Below are positions 44,915 through 49,999 of a stretch of DNA of 50,186 nt, piece after piece (position 1 is the stretch's first letter; every line of letters begins with the position of its first letter). Under the pieces are notes generated by a model. It did not search any database, had not been told where the DNA came from, and saw only the letters and a list, made by a program, of their open reading frames with translations. Both the position numbers and the translations under genes were made by a program. The DNA is from a virus. The stretch is taken from the IMG/VR virus record IMGVR_UViG_3300032208_000153, positions 1 to 50,186 of that record; one strand, written 5' to 3'.

Positions 44915-45083
44915 ACTTACCACAGAATCCGTCTGCCCACTCCTCTTGGTTGTCAAAGATTTCTCCCTCTTTAACGTCTTTCATCTTACGTGCCCTTTTG
45001 AGGTGGCGTTCGCTATCTGTTTCAGTAATAAGGGTCATTCCAGACTTCTTGAAGTCTTCGCCCTTGTCTACCCGTTTATCCAT
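44913..45083 (-). CDS. Small charged protein, function unknown (56 aa)
   Basis: A 56-aa protein rich in Lys, Glu and Asp. The ATG at 45083 is chosen because it sits in an eight-base overlap (ATGGATAA) with the stop of the 171-aa gene; a longer frame upstream would overlap that gene by over 100 bases. The middle (MTLITETDSERHLKRARKMK) looks helical and basic. The C-terminus (GEIFDNQEEWADGFCGK) is acidic with one Cys. It is probably the last gene of the PAAR-to-gp25 cluster. No family is recognised. Confidence 0.65.
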   Translation of the reverse strand: MDKRVDKGEDFKKSGMTLITETDSERHLKRARKMKDVKEGEIFDNQEEWADGFCGK

Positions 45084-45591
45084 CGTAGCTCCAATGATTG
45101 TTTGGTCGTTCCCACCAGAAGTGGAGGTCTTCAACGTTGTCATCATAATACAGTGACACAAGGTCACTCTTGTATTTACTACCAACGTTCTCGCAAAGAG
45201 ATAGTGTGTAGTAATTCTTTTGGGTGAATTGCTCCATTACTTGAGTGATCCAAGTGTAGTTACCACCTCGAATAACACCTGCTTCACACAATACAAAATT
45301 GTCCCACTCAAGGACCCACTCTGCCATGTTAAAAGAGAAATCCTCTTTATACTTCTCAACAGACTCATCAGGAAATGGTACGTTCACTGCCTCGATGTGG
45401 TAACACTCTCTATTCTTGGACAAAGCATGAGAGAGATGTTGAGTGACAACACCTGAGTAATCAGGAGAGACGCATAGAAAGCATGTCTTAGATGGGTCAA
45501 TGTCCCATTCAGACATTTCAATCATATACGTCATCTTCTGAATCAGTGCCATCTCCTTATCTTGTGAAATGAAAAGGAGATCCTTACTCAT
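45076..45591 (-). CDS. Unknown protein, possibly a divergent phosphoribosyltransferase-like fold (171 aa)
   Basis: A soluble 171-aa protein with alternating predicted beta strands and helices, unlike the surrounding structural proteins. TCFLCVSPDYSGVVTQHLSHAL could be an N-terminal strand-loop-helix. NFVLCEAGVIRGGNYTWI resembles the strand plus glycine-rich loop of phosphoribosyltransferases (where DD-x-x-TGGT is usual), but the acidic pair and Thr are not conserved, so activity is doubtful. The C-terminus is Trp-rich (FWWERPNNHWSYDG). It starts in an ATGA overlap with the 48-aa gene. A role in the baseplate region is not obvious. The fold assignment is speculative. Confidence 0.72.
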   Translation of the reverse strand: MSKDLLFISQDKEMALIQKMTYMIEMSEWDIDPSKTCFLCVSPDYSGVVTQHLSHALSKNRECYHIEAVNVPFPDESVEKYKEDFSFNMAEWVLEWDNFVLCEAGVIRGGNYTWITQVMEQFTQKNYYTLSLCENVGSKYKSDLVSLYYDDNVEDLHFWWERPNNHWSYDG

Positions 45592-45734
45592 CGTCCTTGA
45601 CCGCGATAACGCTTACGCTTACCGTTACGACTAGATGCTGCATACTTCGTGTGCTGCCCCGATCCTTGACGAGTCTTCTTCGGGGTAGACTCAATCATTG
45701 GAGCTCCACTAAGACCAACTTTGCTTCGTGCCAT
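45588..45734 (-). CDS. Small basic protein (48 aa)
   Basis: A short gene, ATG at 45732-45734, with its TGA overlapping the ATG of the 171-aa gene. The protein begins MARSKVGLSGAPMIESTPKK and ends in an Arg/Lys/Gly cluster (RNGKRKRYRGQGR), giving a strongly basic tail likely to bind nucleic acid or an acidic partner. It has no hydrophobic core to speak of and is probably disordered when free. The tight overlap and lack of any competing frame support coding. Function unknown. Confidence 0.65.
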   Translation of the reverse strand: MARSKVGLSGAPMIESTPKKTRQGSGQHTKYAASSRNGKRKRYRGQGR

Positions 45735-45759
45735 AGTTCAAAAATAATTGACTTCTGTA

Positions 45760-46056
45760 TTATACACCAATAAACACGTTATGGGAACCCTCTGCCACTG
45801 TGCCACCTGGAACAAGTGTCCCCCCAATAGGCATCGCCTGCTGACCATTGATCATTACCTTCGCACTACCTAACGTATATACATCAGGGTGAACGTCTGT
45901 GCCGCATGTATGGGGCACTGTGGTGTTCGTAGCACAATGGGCAGGTAGATTGTTCACATAAACATTTGGAGACGCTGTAGCGCCAATCACAGGAGGGTGG
46001 CAACCGTGACCCGTGGTGATATCACCTAACCTAGACATTCCTTTAAGTGCTGGCAT
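45760..46056 (-). CDS. PAAR-repeat tail spike tip protein
   Basis: A 98-aa protein with PAAR architecture, matching T4 gp5.4 in size (97 aa). PAAR proteins cap the central baseplate spike and sharpen it for membrane puncture, usually holding one metal ion. Visible features: the N-terminal MPALKGMSRLGDITTGHGCH, the NVYVNNLPAHC strand, VHPDVYTLGSAKVMINGQQA and a C-terminal GSHNVFIGV strand. H17/H20, H40, H49 and C51/C19 are the candidate metal ligands. It overlaps the 302-aa gene by 14 bases and also has its own late promoter at 46087-46093. Confidence 0.93.
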   Translation of the reverse strand: MPALKGMSRLGDITTGHGCHPPVIGATASPNVYVNNLPAHCATNTTVPHTCGTDVHPDVYTLGSAKVMINGQQAMPIGGTLVPGGTVAEGSHNVFIGV

Positions 46057-46951
46057 CTTCGGGATCTGGTATAATACCTGTTGCCTTATTTAGATAATAC
46101 TCCAATCGCTTCTGTACAGCATTCCAATTGTTATTAACTACCATCGTCCCATAGAACTTTGTAATATACGGTGGGCATGTATGAACTACAGTTAAAGTGT
46201 AGTAATACGTCATCTGTTCAATCTCAGATGGTTTAAACTTAATCCATGCACTCACATCGGTCGTAGCGCCCGCTAGATAGGGATTGCCGCTAGTTATGAC
46301 TGTAGCAGGGTCATCAACCTGTAAAGACTGCTGTGGGATCGTTACGCCCTCTCCTGGGAACATAGACTTATCGATCCTACCATTATCGGCTTTGGCGAGT
46401 ACCTCTGTCAATTCTGTCAAAGGTATCGTCTTCTTCCCCACCAAAGGATCAATAAGTGTCATCTTGTCGGTGCGGTTCGGCGCTTGGGTCTCATAATATG
46501 TCGCAAAGATATACTCAGCATCATAAAAATACCTCTCACTATAATAACCCTGCAAAGGTGCTATCAATGTAGCCGTCGGAACTCCTGCACCATAACTCAT
46601 TGACCCATAAGTCATCGAAGGTTCTGCAAAGAGTGGCAACTGCATCTCTGGTATGTTACTCACAGGTCCCACTAAGATGGAACACCCCTGTCCTGTGCCC
46701 ACGGCATGTCCAGGGGTCAGTGTCATGCTTGTGATGAGATTAGGTGTCCCTGGTGGTATCGGAGCACATATTCCTGCTGCGACAACCTCTATAGACAACG
46801 CAGGATTAATTGTCTCGTATAACCACGGCATATCGCCTGTACGGGGTTCTTCTGAGTACAGGGGAGTGGTAGGCGTAGGCTTTAGTTCAAACGTCGTGGG
46901 GGACGTTACAAGCACCTGTGGGGAAGGTGTCATTGTTACGGTGGTCGTCAT
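46043..46951 (-). CDS. Putative virion structural protein (302 aa)
   Basis: A 302-aa protein with a Thr/Pro-rich N-terminus (PTTFELKPTPTTPLYSEEPR) and a Gly/Pro-rich middle. The C-terminal domain is better ordered (SAWIKFKPSEIEQMTYYYTL, then VVHTCPPYITKFYGTMVV, then VQKRLEYYLNKATG). It has no signal peptide or membrane segment. It lies directly upstream of the PAAR gene and overlaps it, so it may be a hub or spike-associated protein; T4 has gp5 lysozyme and gp27 functions in the baseplate hub, but I see no lysozyme motif here. The start codon overlaps the stop of the coiled-coil frame upstream (ATGA). Family not recognised. Confidence 0.78.
   Translation of the reverse strand: MTTTVTMTPSPQVLVTSPTTFELKPTPTTPLYSEEPRTGDMPWLYETINPALSIEVVAAGICAPIPPGTPNLITSMTLTPGHAVGTGQGCSILVGPVSNIPEMQLPLFAEPSMTYGSMSYGAGVPTATLIAPLQGYYSERYFYDAEYIFATYYETQAPNRTDKMTLIDPLVGKKTIPLTELTEVLAKADNGRIDKSMFPGEGVTIPQQSLQVDDPATVITSGNPYLAGATTDVSAWIKFKPSEIEQMTYYYTLTVVHTCPPYITKFYGTMVVNNNWNAVQKRLEYYLNKATGIIPDPEDAST
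46087..46093 (-). promoter_or_regulatory. Late promoter CTAAATA for the PAAR gene
   Basis: The minus strand reads CTAAATA inside the 3' end of the 302-aa gene, 30 bases upstream of the PAAR ATG. An extra internal start would raise PAAR-cluster expression. Confidence 0.5.
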
Positions 46952-47223
46952 ACCGCTTTAGCAACTTTTAATAGATCTTTCTTGAGTCCCTCGACGTTGT
47001 TGTGCAGATAATCTAATGTATCAGCAACTTTCTCATGCGTCTGGCAGTTCGGTCGCTTGTACATCAATTGCGGGCGTTCCAGTTGCTGTACCCTCTCCTC
47101 CAATACCACTAATCTCCTCGACAGCTCTTGGAGTGTTTGTTCTATACTTGTCAGTGTACTGGTCAAGCGTTGTTGGTCCGTCTCCCCTGAGGAAACTTTC
47201 TGATGCTGCTCGTTCAAATCCAT
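46948..47223 (-). CDS. Coiled-coil protein overlapping the 83-aa gene (91 aa)
   Basis: A reading frame of 91 residues from the ATG at 47223 (a GTG codon lies immediately before). Residues about 20-50 form a convincing heptad coiled coil (LTSTLTSIEQTLQELSRRLV, then LEERVQQLERPQL). The C-terminal half (ADTLDYLHNNVEGLKKDLLK) is a second amphipathic helix. It ends in an ATGA overlap with the 302-aa gene, which is typical of true genes here. About 190 bases of it overlap the 83-aa gene in another frame. No Shine-Dalgarno is seen, so it may be translated by reinitiation or by a frameshift from the 83-aa frame. A structural or chaperone role is only a guess. Confidence 0.6.
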   Translation of the reverse strand: MDLNEQHQKVSSGETDQQRLTSTLTSIEQTLQELSRRLVVLEERVQQLERPQLMYKRPNCQTHEKVADTLDYLHNNVEGLKKDLLKVAKAV

Positions 47224-47284
47224 CACAGAATGCGTCGAAGTTTGCTAAGGCACGAGCATATAATTCTTGATCGACTTTTTCCAT
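47033..47284 (-). CDS. Small acidic protein, first gene of the late cluster (83 aa)
   Basis: An 83-aa protein starting MEKVDQELYARALANFDAFC. The N-terminal half is helical and acidic with Asp/Phe/Tyr-rich faces; the C-terminal half is Gly/Thr/Ala-rich and probably flexible. Its ATG lies 45 bases downstream of a late promoter. The first 58 bases do not overlap anything, whereas the rest is shared with the 91-aa coiled-coil frame. Both frames look protein-like. If only one is real, promoter position favours this one and the ATGA overlap with the next gene favours the other. Function unknown. Confidence 0.6.
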   Translation of the reverse strand: MEKVDQELYARALANFDAFCDGFERAASESFLRGDGPTTLDQYTDKYRTNTPRAVEEISGIGGEGTATGTPAIDVQATELPDA

Positions 47285-47328
47285 AATTTTTTTCTGGGCG
47301 AATTTTTTATATACGGGTCCTCGACAAA

Positions 47329-47336
47329 TATTTATC
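47329..47336 (-). promoter_or_regulatory. Late promoter GATAAATA for the hub/PAAR cluster
   Basis: The minus strand reads GATAAATA between the terminator at 47408-47429 and the 83-aa gene. It marks the start of the late cluster that runs to gp25. Confidence 0.65.
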
Positions 47337-47401
47337 GGTCGTCTGGATACTTTTGTAGGTTAGAGGGACCCTTCGATTTTCGCTTGGCGACCCTAAGTAA
47401 C

Positions 47402-47429
47402 AAATAAGGGGGACAAATCACTGTCCCCC
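47402..47429 (-). terminator. Intrinsic terminator ending the small-gene region
   Basis: Perfect 8-bp stem (GGGGGACA at 47408-47415 with its complement at 47422-47429) and a six-base loop. On the minus strand it is followed by TTATTTGTTA. It lies 15 bases beyond the stop of the 80-aa gene and separates the small-gene region from the late structural cluster. Confidence 0.85.
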
Positions 47430-47443
47430 GCTAACACTGTCTG

Positions 47444-47686
47444 TCAGTAATTGTTGCAGAGTTCTTCTAACATTTCATCCATCTCTTCACGATCGATAGC
47501 ATCATCTTCCCAGTGCAATCCGTCAGGATTAGTGTCACCGTACACCTGCAGATAACCTACGAGTCGATCATATCCACTGTGCCCATAGATGCGAGCGGTG
47601 CGATACAACGTCTCATCATTGTTGATCCACAGTGATGCACACCATGTCTCCCAATTTGCCCAACCGTTGTATGTGGTGCTGGTCAT
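47444..47686 (-). CDS. Small acidic Trp-rich protein (80 aa)
   Basis: An 80-aa protein with an N-terminal GWANWETWCASLWINNDETL. The NWETW...LWI-x-NDE-x-LY pattern recurs in short proteins of many phages and plasmids (I associate it with DUF7249, unconfirmed); no biochemical role is known to me. The C-terminal half is strongly acidic (DDAIDREEMDEMLEELCNNY). It follows a remarkable A/C-only leader (47687-47712) and ends just before a strong terminator. It is the last gene of the small-gene region. Confidence 0.8.
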   Translation of the reverse strand: MTSTTYNGWANWETWCASLWINNDETLYRTARIYGHSGYDRLVGYLQVYGDTNPDGLHWEDDAIDREEMDEMLEELCNNY

Positions 47687-47707
47687 GTGTTGTGTGTTGT
47701 TGTTGTG

Positions 47708-47713
47708 TGTATA
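47708..47713 (-). promoter_or_regulatory. -10 box TATACA with an A/C-only leader
   Basis: The minus strand reads TAGTATACA. The whole leader down to the ATG at 47686 consists of A and C only. There is no good -35 and no Shine-Dalgarno. Confidence 0.45.
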
Positions 47714-47729
47714 CTAGACGGTGCTGGGG

Positions 47730-47933
47730 TCAGTCGCGATCACTGATGTTCCAGATCCCCCACTGTCCACCATCGTCATCGATAAGGGCATTGGCAGCAC
47801 GACGGCAGGCACGTTGCTGGCGTTCCTGCTCTAGGCACTGCATCGCGATGCTCTTAAGGAAGGGGTTGCTGGCATAGATGCCGTCGTTGTCAAACATGCT
47901 CTGTGCCATTGGAAAGTCGCTTGGTTTTGCCAT
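47730..47933 (-). CDS. Small protein of unknown function (67 aa)
   Basis: A 67-aa protein starting MAKPSDFPMAQSMFDNDGIY, with a helical Arg/Gln-rich middle (LEQERQQRACRRAANAL) and an acidic C-terminus (IDDDGGQWGIWNISDRD). It contains two cysteines and has no membrane segment or known motif. A TATACT box ends exactly seven bases before the A of its ATG, so its mRNA may be leaderless. Start choice: only one ATG fits at the N-terminus. Family unknown. Confidence 0.7.
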   Translation of the reverse strand: MAKPSDFPMAQSMFDNDGIYASNPFLKSIAMQCLEQERQQRACRRAANALIDDDGGQWGIWNISDRD

Positions 47934-47939
47934 GGGTCT

Positions 47940-47945
47940 AGTATA
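47940..47945 (-). promoter_or_regulatory. -10 box TATACT placed for a leaderless transcript
   Basis: Six bases separate TATACT from the ATG of the 67-aa gene, so a start site at standard spacing falls on the A of ATG. No recognisable -35. Confidence 0.5.
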
Positions 47946-47962
47946 AGGGGTCAGGGGACAGG

Positions 47963-48202
47963 TCAGAGGGCAAGCAGTGCCAGTGCGTCATCTGTCACAT
48001 TGTCCACGCTCTCATCCTTGTAGACCCGAACCCATTTGATAGGATGCCCTGAGGTGAGACGCCAGATCATCATGTCTTCCCCCTCTGCCTCTCCTGATGC
48101 CTGCCATGCTGCACAGAGGCGATAGGCGTGAGAGATGGTGAGGGCATGGTCTGCACCGTGCTCATCGAAGCGGTGCCAGTTAGCGGGTTGAACGGCGAAC
48201 AT
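47963..48202 (-). CDS. Small protein of unknown function (79 aa)
   Basis: A 79-aa protein starting MFAVQPANWHRFDEHGADHA. Its middle (ISHAYRLCAAWQASGEAEGE, then DMMIWRLTSGHPIKWVRVYK) alternates Trp/aromatic and charged residues, suggesting a small alpha/beta fold. The C-terminus is an acidic helix (DNVTDDALALLAL). No family is recognised. It is transcribed from a TATAAT box about 23 bases upstream that sits against a strong hairpin. The leader is A/C-rich and lacks a Shine-Dalgarno. Confidence 0.72.
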   Translation of the reverse strand: MFAVQPANWHRFDEHGADHALTISHAYRLCAAWQASGEAEGEDMMIWRLTSGHPIKWVRVYKDESVDNVTDDALALLAL

Positions 48203-48350
48203 GTGGTTTCGTGTTGCTTGGGTTAATTATAAGGGCAGACCATGCCCTTCTGAGGAGTTGAGTGGACAGATCGACAAGCGGATCCCACTCTGCCTTGGGC
48301 AGGTGAGGCATGTTGTAGTGTGACAATGTGTCGCCCTCAGGCGAACACAT
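48180..48350 (-). CDS. Possible extra small protein (56 aa), uncertain
   Basis: An open frame that fills the gap between the 113-aa and 79-aa genes, beginning MCSPEGDTLSHYNMPHLPKA. A second in-frame ATG at 48311 gives MPHLPKAEWDPLVDLSTQLL. The central part looks protein-like, but the frame runs through a hairpin and -10 box and overlaps the next gene by 23 bases. It could be chance. Confidence 0.3.
   Translation of the reverse strand: MCSPEGDTLSHYNMPHLPKAEWDPLVDLSTQLLRRAWSALIINPSNTKPHVRRSTR
48226..48231 (-). promoter_or_regulatory. -10 box TATAAT abutting a hairpin
   Basis: A perfect TATAAT on the minus strand, 23 bases upstream of the 79-aa ATG. Its first base is the last base of the hairpin arm at 48231-48249. 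Confidence 0.5.
48231..48249 (-). terminator. Hairpin, probable terminator of the 113-aa transcript
   Basis: Perfect 7-bp stem (AAGGGCA/TGCCCTT), five-base loop. On the minus strand it is followed by ATAATT rather than a long T run, so termination may be partial. Confidence 0.5.
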
Positions 48351-48678
48351 AACCACTGCAGAAATCCTCCGTTTTGTACACGTTCTTGCCATTGATTGCG
48401 CCAACAAACTTGTTAACGTACCAGACAAAATCTTTCTGGAATACACCCTCACCAGCAATGCAGAATTCAGTGCAAAGTGCATTCAGGCGAGACTTTGTGG
48501 TGTTGGACTGCCAACCGCCATCAAAGATTGTGAGAGAGGTGTCATCAACCATGGCGATCTTGTTGCCGTGGAGATACACAAACGAAACGCCATCCATGGT
48601 CACCACTTCAGTGTTGCCAGACTTCCAGTTCTTGTTTGCCTGGATAGCGCGGCACATTTGCTGTTCGATCTTACGCAT
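48337..48678 (-). CDS. Unknown protein (113 aa)
   Basis: A 113-aa protein, the largest of the small-gene group. N-terminal helix MRKIEQQMCRAIQANKNWKS, then a beta region (TEVVTMDGVSFVYLHGNKIA, then MVDDTSLTIFDGGWQSNTTK) and a C-terminal FQKDFVWYVNKFVGAING-type segment. SRLNALCTEFC suggests a helix bearing two cysteines. No signal peptide or membrane segment. Proteins of this size and composition are common in cyanophage accessory regions, but I cannot name a family. Its leader is long (about 27 bases after the -10), A/C-rich and without Shine-Dalgarno. Confidence 0.8.
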   Translation of the reverse strand: MRKIEQQMCRAIQANKNWKSGNTEVVTMDGVSFVYLHGNKIAMVDDTSLTIFDGGWQSNTTKSRLNALCTEFCIAGEGVFQKDFVWYVNKFVGAINGKNVYKTEDFCSGYVFA

Positions 48679-48705
48679 TTGGTGTCGTGTTTGGTTGACT
48701 TCTAT

Positions 48706-48711
48706 ACAATA
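48706..48711 (-). promoter_or_regulatory. -10 box TATTGT (or overlapping TATAG) for the 113-aa gene
   Basis: The minus strand reads GTATTGTATAG, giving two weak -10 alternatives. The leader to the ATG at 48678 is A/C-rich (CAACCAAACACGACACC). Confidence 0.35.
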
Positions 48712-48726
48712 CAGGAGATGAGGCAG

Positions 48727-48746
48727 GGCACAACCGATGCTGTGCC
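48727..48746 (-). terminator. Hairpin after the 60-aa gene, weak terminator candidate
   Basis: Perfect 6-bp stem GGCACA/TGTGCC with an eight-base loop, seven bases beyond the stop codon, with no T run. The same stem sequence occurs in the hairpin at 50057-50080. Confidence 0.4.
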
Positions 48747-48753
48747 ACTTGTC

Positions 48754-48936
48754 TCACTGGTCAGCGAACATGCCGAAATGGGCATCCACCACGAAGTCGA
48801 TGACCTCATCAGTGGCAGACACGTTGAAACGCTCGCAGAACCAGTCCACGCACATCTCAGCGGGGAACATGGTGTCAAACATGAAATCCTGCAGGTCCTG
48901 CAGGGTCTGTGGATTGGAGAGGAGTGTTTTGTTCAT
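48754..48936 (-). CDS. Small acidic protein (60 aa)
   Basis: A 60-aa protein starting MNKTLLSNPQTLQDLQDFMF, rich in Asp and Phe, with two cysteines and a C-terminal segment ATDEVIDFVVDAHFGMFADQ. It looks all-helical. A perfect TATAAT ends seven bases before the A of the ATG, so transcription would begin at the start codon itself and the message would be leaderless. Function and family unknown. Confidence 0.7.
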   Translation of the reverse strand: MNKTLLSNPQTLQDLQDFMFDTMFPAEMCVDWFCERFNVSATDEVIDFVVDAHFGMFADQ

Positions 48937-48942
48937 GTGCCT

Positions 48943-48948
48943 ATTATA
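48943..48948 (-). promoter_or_regulatory. -10 box TATAAT placed for a leaderless transcript
   Basis: Consensus TATAAT on the minus strand, six bases before the ATG of the 60-aa gene. No -35 match at 16-18 bp spacing. Confidence 0.55.
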
Positions 48949-49024
48949 AGCATAGGGTTTGGCAGTGTGCTGGTCTCAGTGTGCCACCTTGCCAACTGGT
49001 CGGGCAGCTGACCAATTGTTTACA

Positions 49025-49189
49025 TCAACCCCCGAACATGTCATCGAATAACTGTTGAGAATCTCGCTCCAATTCTTCACGGTGTTCTTGACACCAACGC
49101 TCGTGATCTTCCATGCGTTTGATAGCAAGTTCACGAGGCAATCCTTCGTGCATTGTTAACTCACCGTTGGGCAGTCTGTGCATGAACAT
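49025..49189 (-). CDS. Small charged helical protein (54 aa)
   Basis: A 54-aa protein from the ATG at 49189; a second ATG two codons on is possible. An upstream TTG would place 27 bases of terminator hairpin in the gene and is rejected. The sequence MFMHRLPNGELTMHEGLPRE is followed by a long charged helix (MEDHERWCQEHREELERDSQ). The 3' arm of the hairpin just upstream supplies GAGG nine bases before the ATG, the best Shine-Dalgarno in this region. Function unknown. Confidence 0.7.
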   Translation of the reverse strand: MFMHRLPNGELTMHEGLPRELAIKRMEDHERWCQEHREELERDSQQLFDDMFGG

Positions 49190-49190
49190 T

Positions 49191-49232
49191 AAAAAATCCC
49201 TCGAACATGTATACAATACACGATCAAGGGAT
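49191..49232 (-). terminator. Terminator hairpin with a -10 box in its loop
   Basis: Arms 49196-49204 and 49224-49232 pair over six bp, one mismatch and two more bp. On the minus strand the stem is followed by a T6 run (GGGATTTTTTAATG). The 19-base loop holds TATTGTATACA, which offers a -10 for the 54-aa gene. It terminates the 52-aa gene's transcript. Confidence 0.75.
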
Positions 49233-49255
49233 GAATGGGAGATTAGTGTGCCAGT

Positions 49256-49414
49256 TCAATAAGTGTCATCATACTCATTGACTTCACGTTTGAATTTGGT
49301 AACTTTCTTTTTAGTCTGTCTACGAATATTCTTCACCTCATAACCAAAGTCTTCAAAATCGTCATCGAATTGTTGATACTTTTGGTCAGAGGATTGATTG
49401 TAACGTTTGCCCAT
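49256..49414 (-). CDS. Small charged protein (52 aa)
   Basis: A 52-aa gene, ATG at 49412-49414 and TGA at 49256-49258. The protein starts MGKRYNQSSDQKYQQFDDDF and continues through an acidic patch (DDDFEDFGYEV) into a basic stretch (RRQTKKKVTKFKRE). The split acidic/basic layout suggests a nucleic-acid or protein-binding linker, but there is no named family. A late promoter CTAAATA lies 35 bases upstream, and an intrinsic terminator follows, so it is a single-gene late unit among otherwise -10-type genes. Confidence 0.7.
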   Translation of the reverse strand: MGKRYNQSSDQKYQQFDDDFEDFGYEVKNIRRQTKKKVTKFKREVNEYDDTY

Positions 49415-49447
49415 GATTTGGTGTGAATGTTAACTCAAACTGTACGA

Positions 49448-49696
49448 TTATTTAGATTCAACCAACAGTCCTTCTTTGATTTGATTGTGAATGAATTTGC
49501 CAATAGATGCATCTTCATTCTTCATATCAACTCCTAGGAGTTCTTTACACCAATTCTGTTCAAATTGTTCGATATTTTCACAATTAAACGTATATTCTTT
49601 GTCTTTATTACTATTATAGGTAATAATAACACTATTATCAGTGATATTAACACTATTAATAGCAGTAGAGATCAAATTGTCATACATTTTAGACAT
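49448..49696 (-). CDS. Small AT-rich gene, unknown product (82 aa)
   Basis: An 82-aa protein starting MSKMYDNLISTAINSVNITD. It is Asn/Ile/Lys-rich and encoded by conspicuously AT-rich DNA, unlike the GC-richer small genes to its left. Residues 20-38 form a beta hairpin (SVIITYNSNKDKEYTF). The C-terminal half is helical with IGKFIHNQIKEGL. This layout distantly recalls KTSC-type single-domain proteins, but the match is too weak to assert. The stop codon lies inside the late promoter of the next gene. The base composition hints at a different origin from its neighbours. Confidence 0.7.
   Translation of the reverse strand: MSKMYDNLISTAINSVNITDNSVIITYNSNKDKEYTFNCENIEQFEQNWCKELLGVDMKNEDASIGKFIHNQIKEGLLVESK
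49449..49455 (-). promoter_or_regulatory. Late promoter CTAAATA for the 52-aa gene
   Basis: The minus strand reads CTAAATA, overlapping the stop codon of the 82-aa gene by two bases, 34 bases upstream of the 52-aa ATG. Confidence 0.6.
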
Positions 49697-49732
49697 TTTA
49701 GCGTTTTTAGAAAGAATTTAAAGTTTAAAAAG

Positions 49733-49999
49733 TCAAATATTTGAAAAATTCATCTTTTTTAAAAAGTCATTTTTCTCACTTTCTGAGATTTTACGATTTT
49801 CTCGAAATCTCAGTTTGTCACATTCTATAGAATCGTTGACATACTGTTCTAGTGTGTTCTCGACAATACTTAGATGGTCTTGCAATCCCTGCGACCACAC
49901 TAGTGTATCATCACAGGCATACACTTGCTCTGTGCTTGTGTCACTAGTCCAGGTGACCCCGACTGTGTACTCATCGTAGACAATGGAATAAACTTTCAT
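49733..49999 (-). CDS. Small protein of unknown function (88 aa)
   Basis: An 88-aa protein starting MKVYSIVYDEYTVGVTWTSD. The first half is a beta region with one cysteine (VYACDDTLVWSQGLQD). The second half is helical and becomes highly charged (LRFRENRKISESEKNDFLKK). The first part of the gene is of medium GC; the last third is very AT-rich, like the 82-aa gene that follows after 36 bases. A TATACT box sits 22 bases upstream with an A/C-rich leader. AGGA lies only two bases from the ATG, too close for a good Shine-Dalgarno. No family is recognised. Confidence 0.7.
   Translation of the reverse strand: MKVYSIVYDEYTVGVTWTSDTSTEQVYACDDTLVWSQGLQDHLSIVENTLEQYVNDSIECDKLRFRENRKISESEKNDFLKKMNFSNI

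Noticed and set aside
44913-45185. A longer (90-aa) version of the 56-aa gene starting upstream
   Set aside because: It would overlap the 171-aa gene by over 100 bases. The ATG at 45083 gives a short overlap typical of this genome.
45757-45766. TATAAT-like box (GTGTATAATAC) before the 48-aa gene
   Set aside because: It is formed by the last codons and stop of the PAAR gene and has no -35. The cluster is already covered by late promoters.
46043-46951. 302-aa protein as gp5 hub lysozyme or gp53
   Set aside because: No lysozyme catalytic motif, OB-fold signature or gp53-like sequence is visible; only its position beside PAAR suggests a hub role.
382-49011. Many plus-strand open frames of 60-230 codons, including a 227-codon frame at 48328-49011
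   Set aside because: They lie opposite minus-strand genes with recognisable homology or gene-like spacing, lack promoters and ribosome-binding sites, and have biased compositions typical of antisense shadows. I accept no plus-strand gene.
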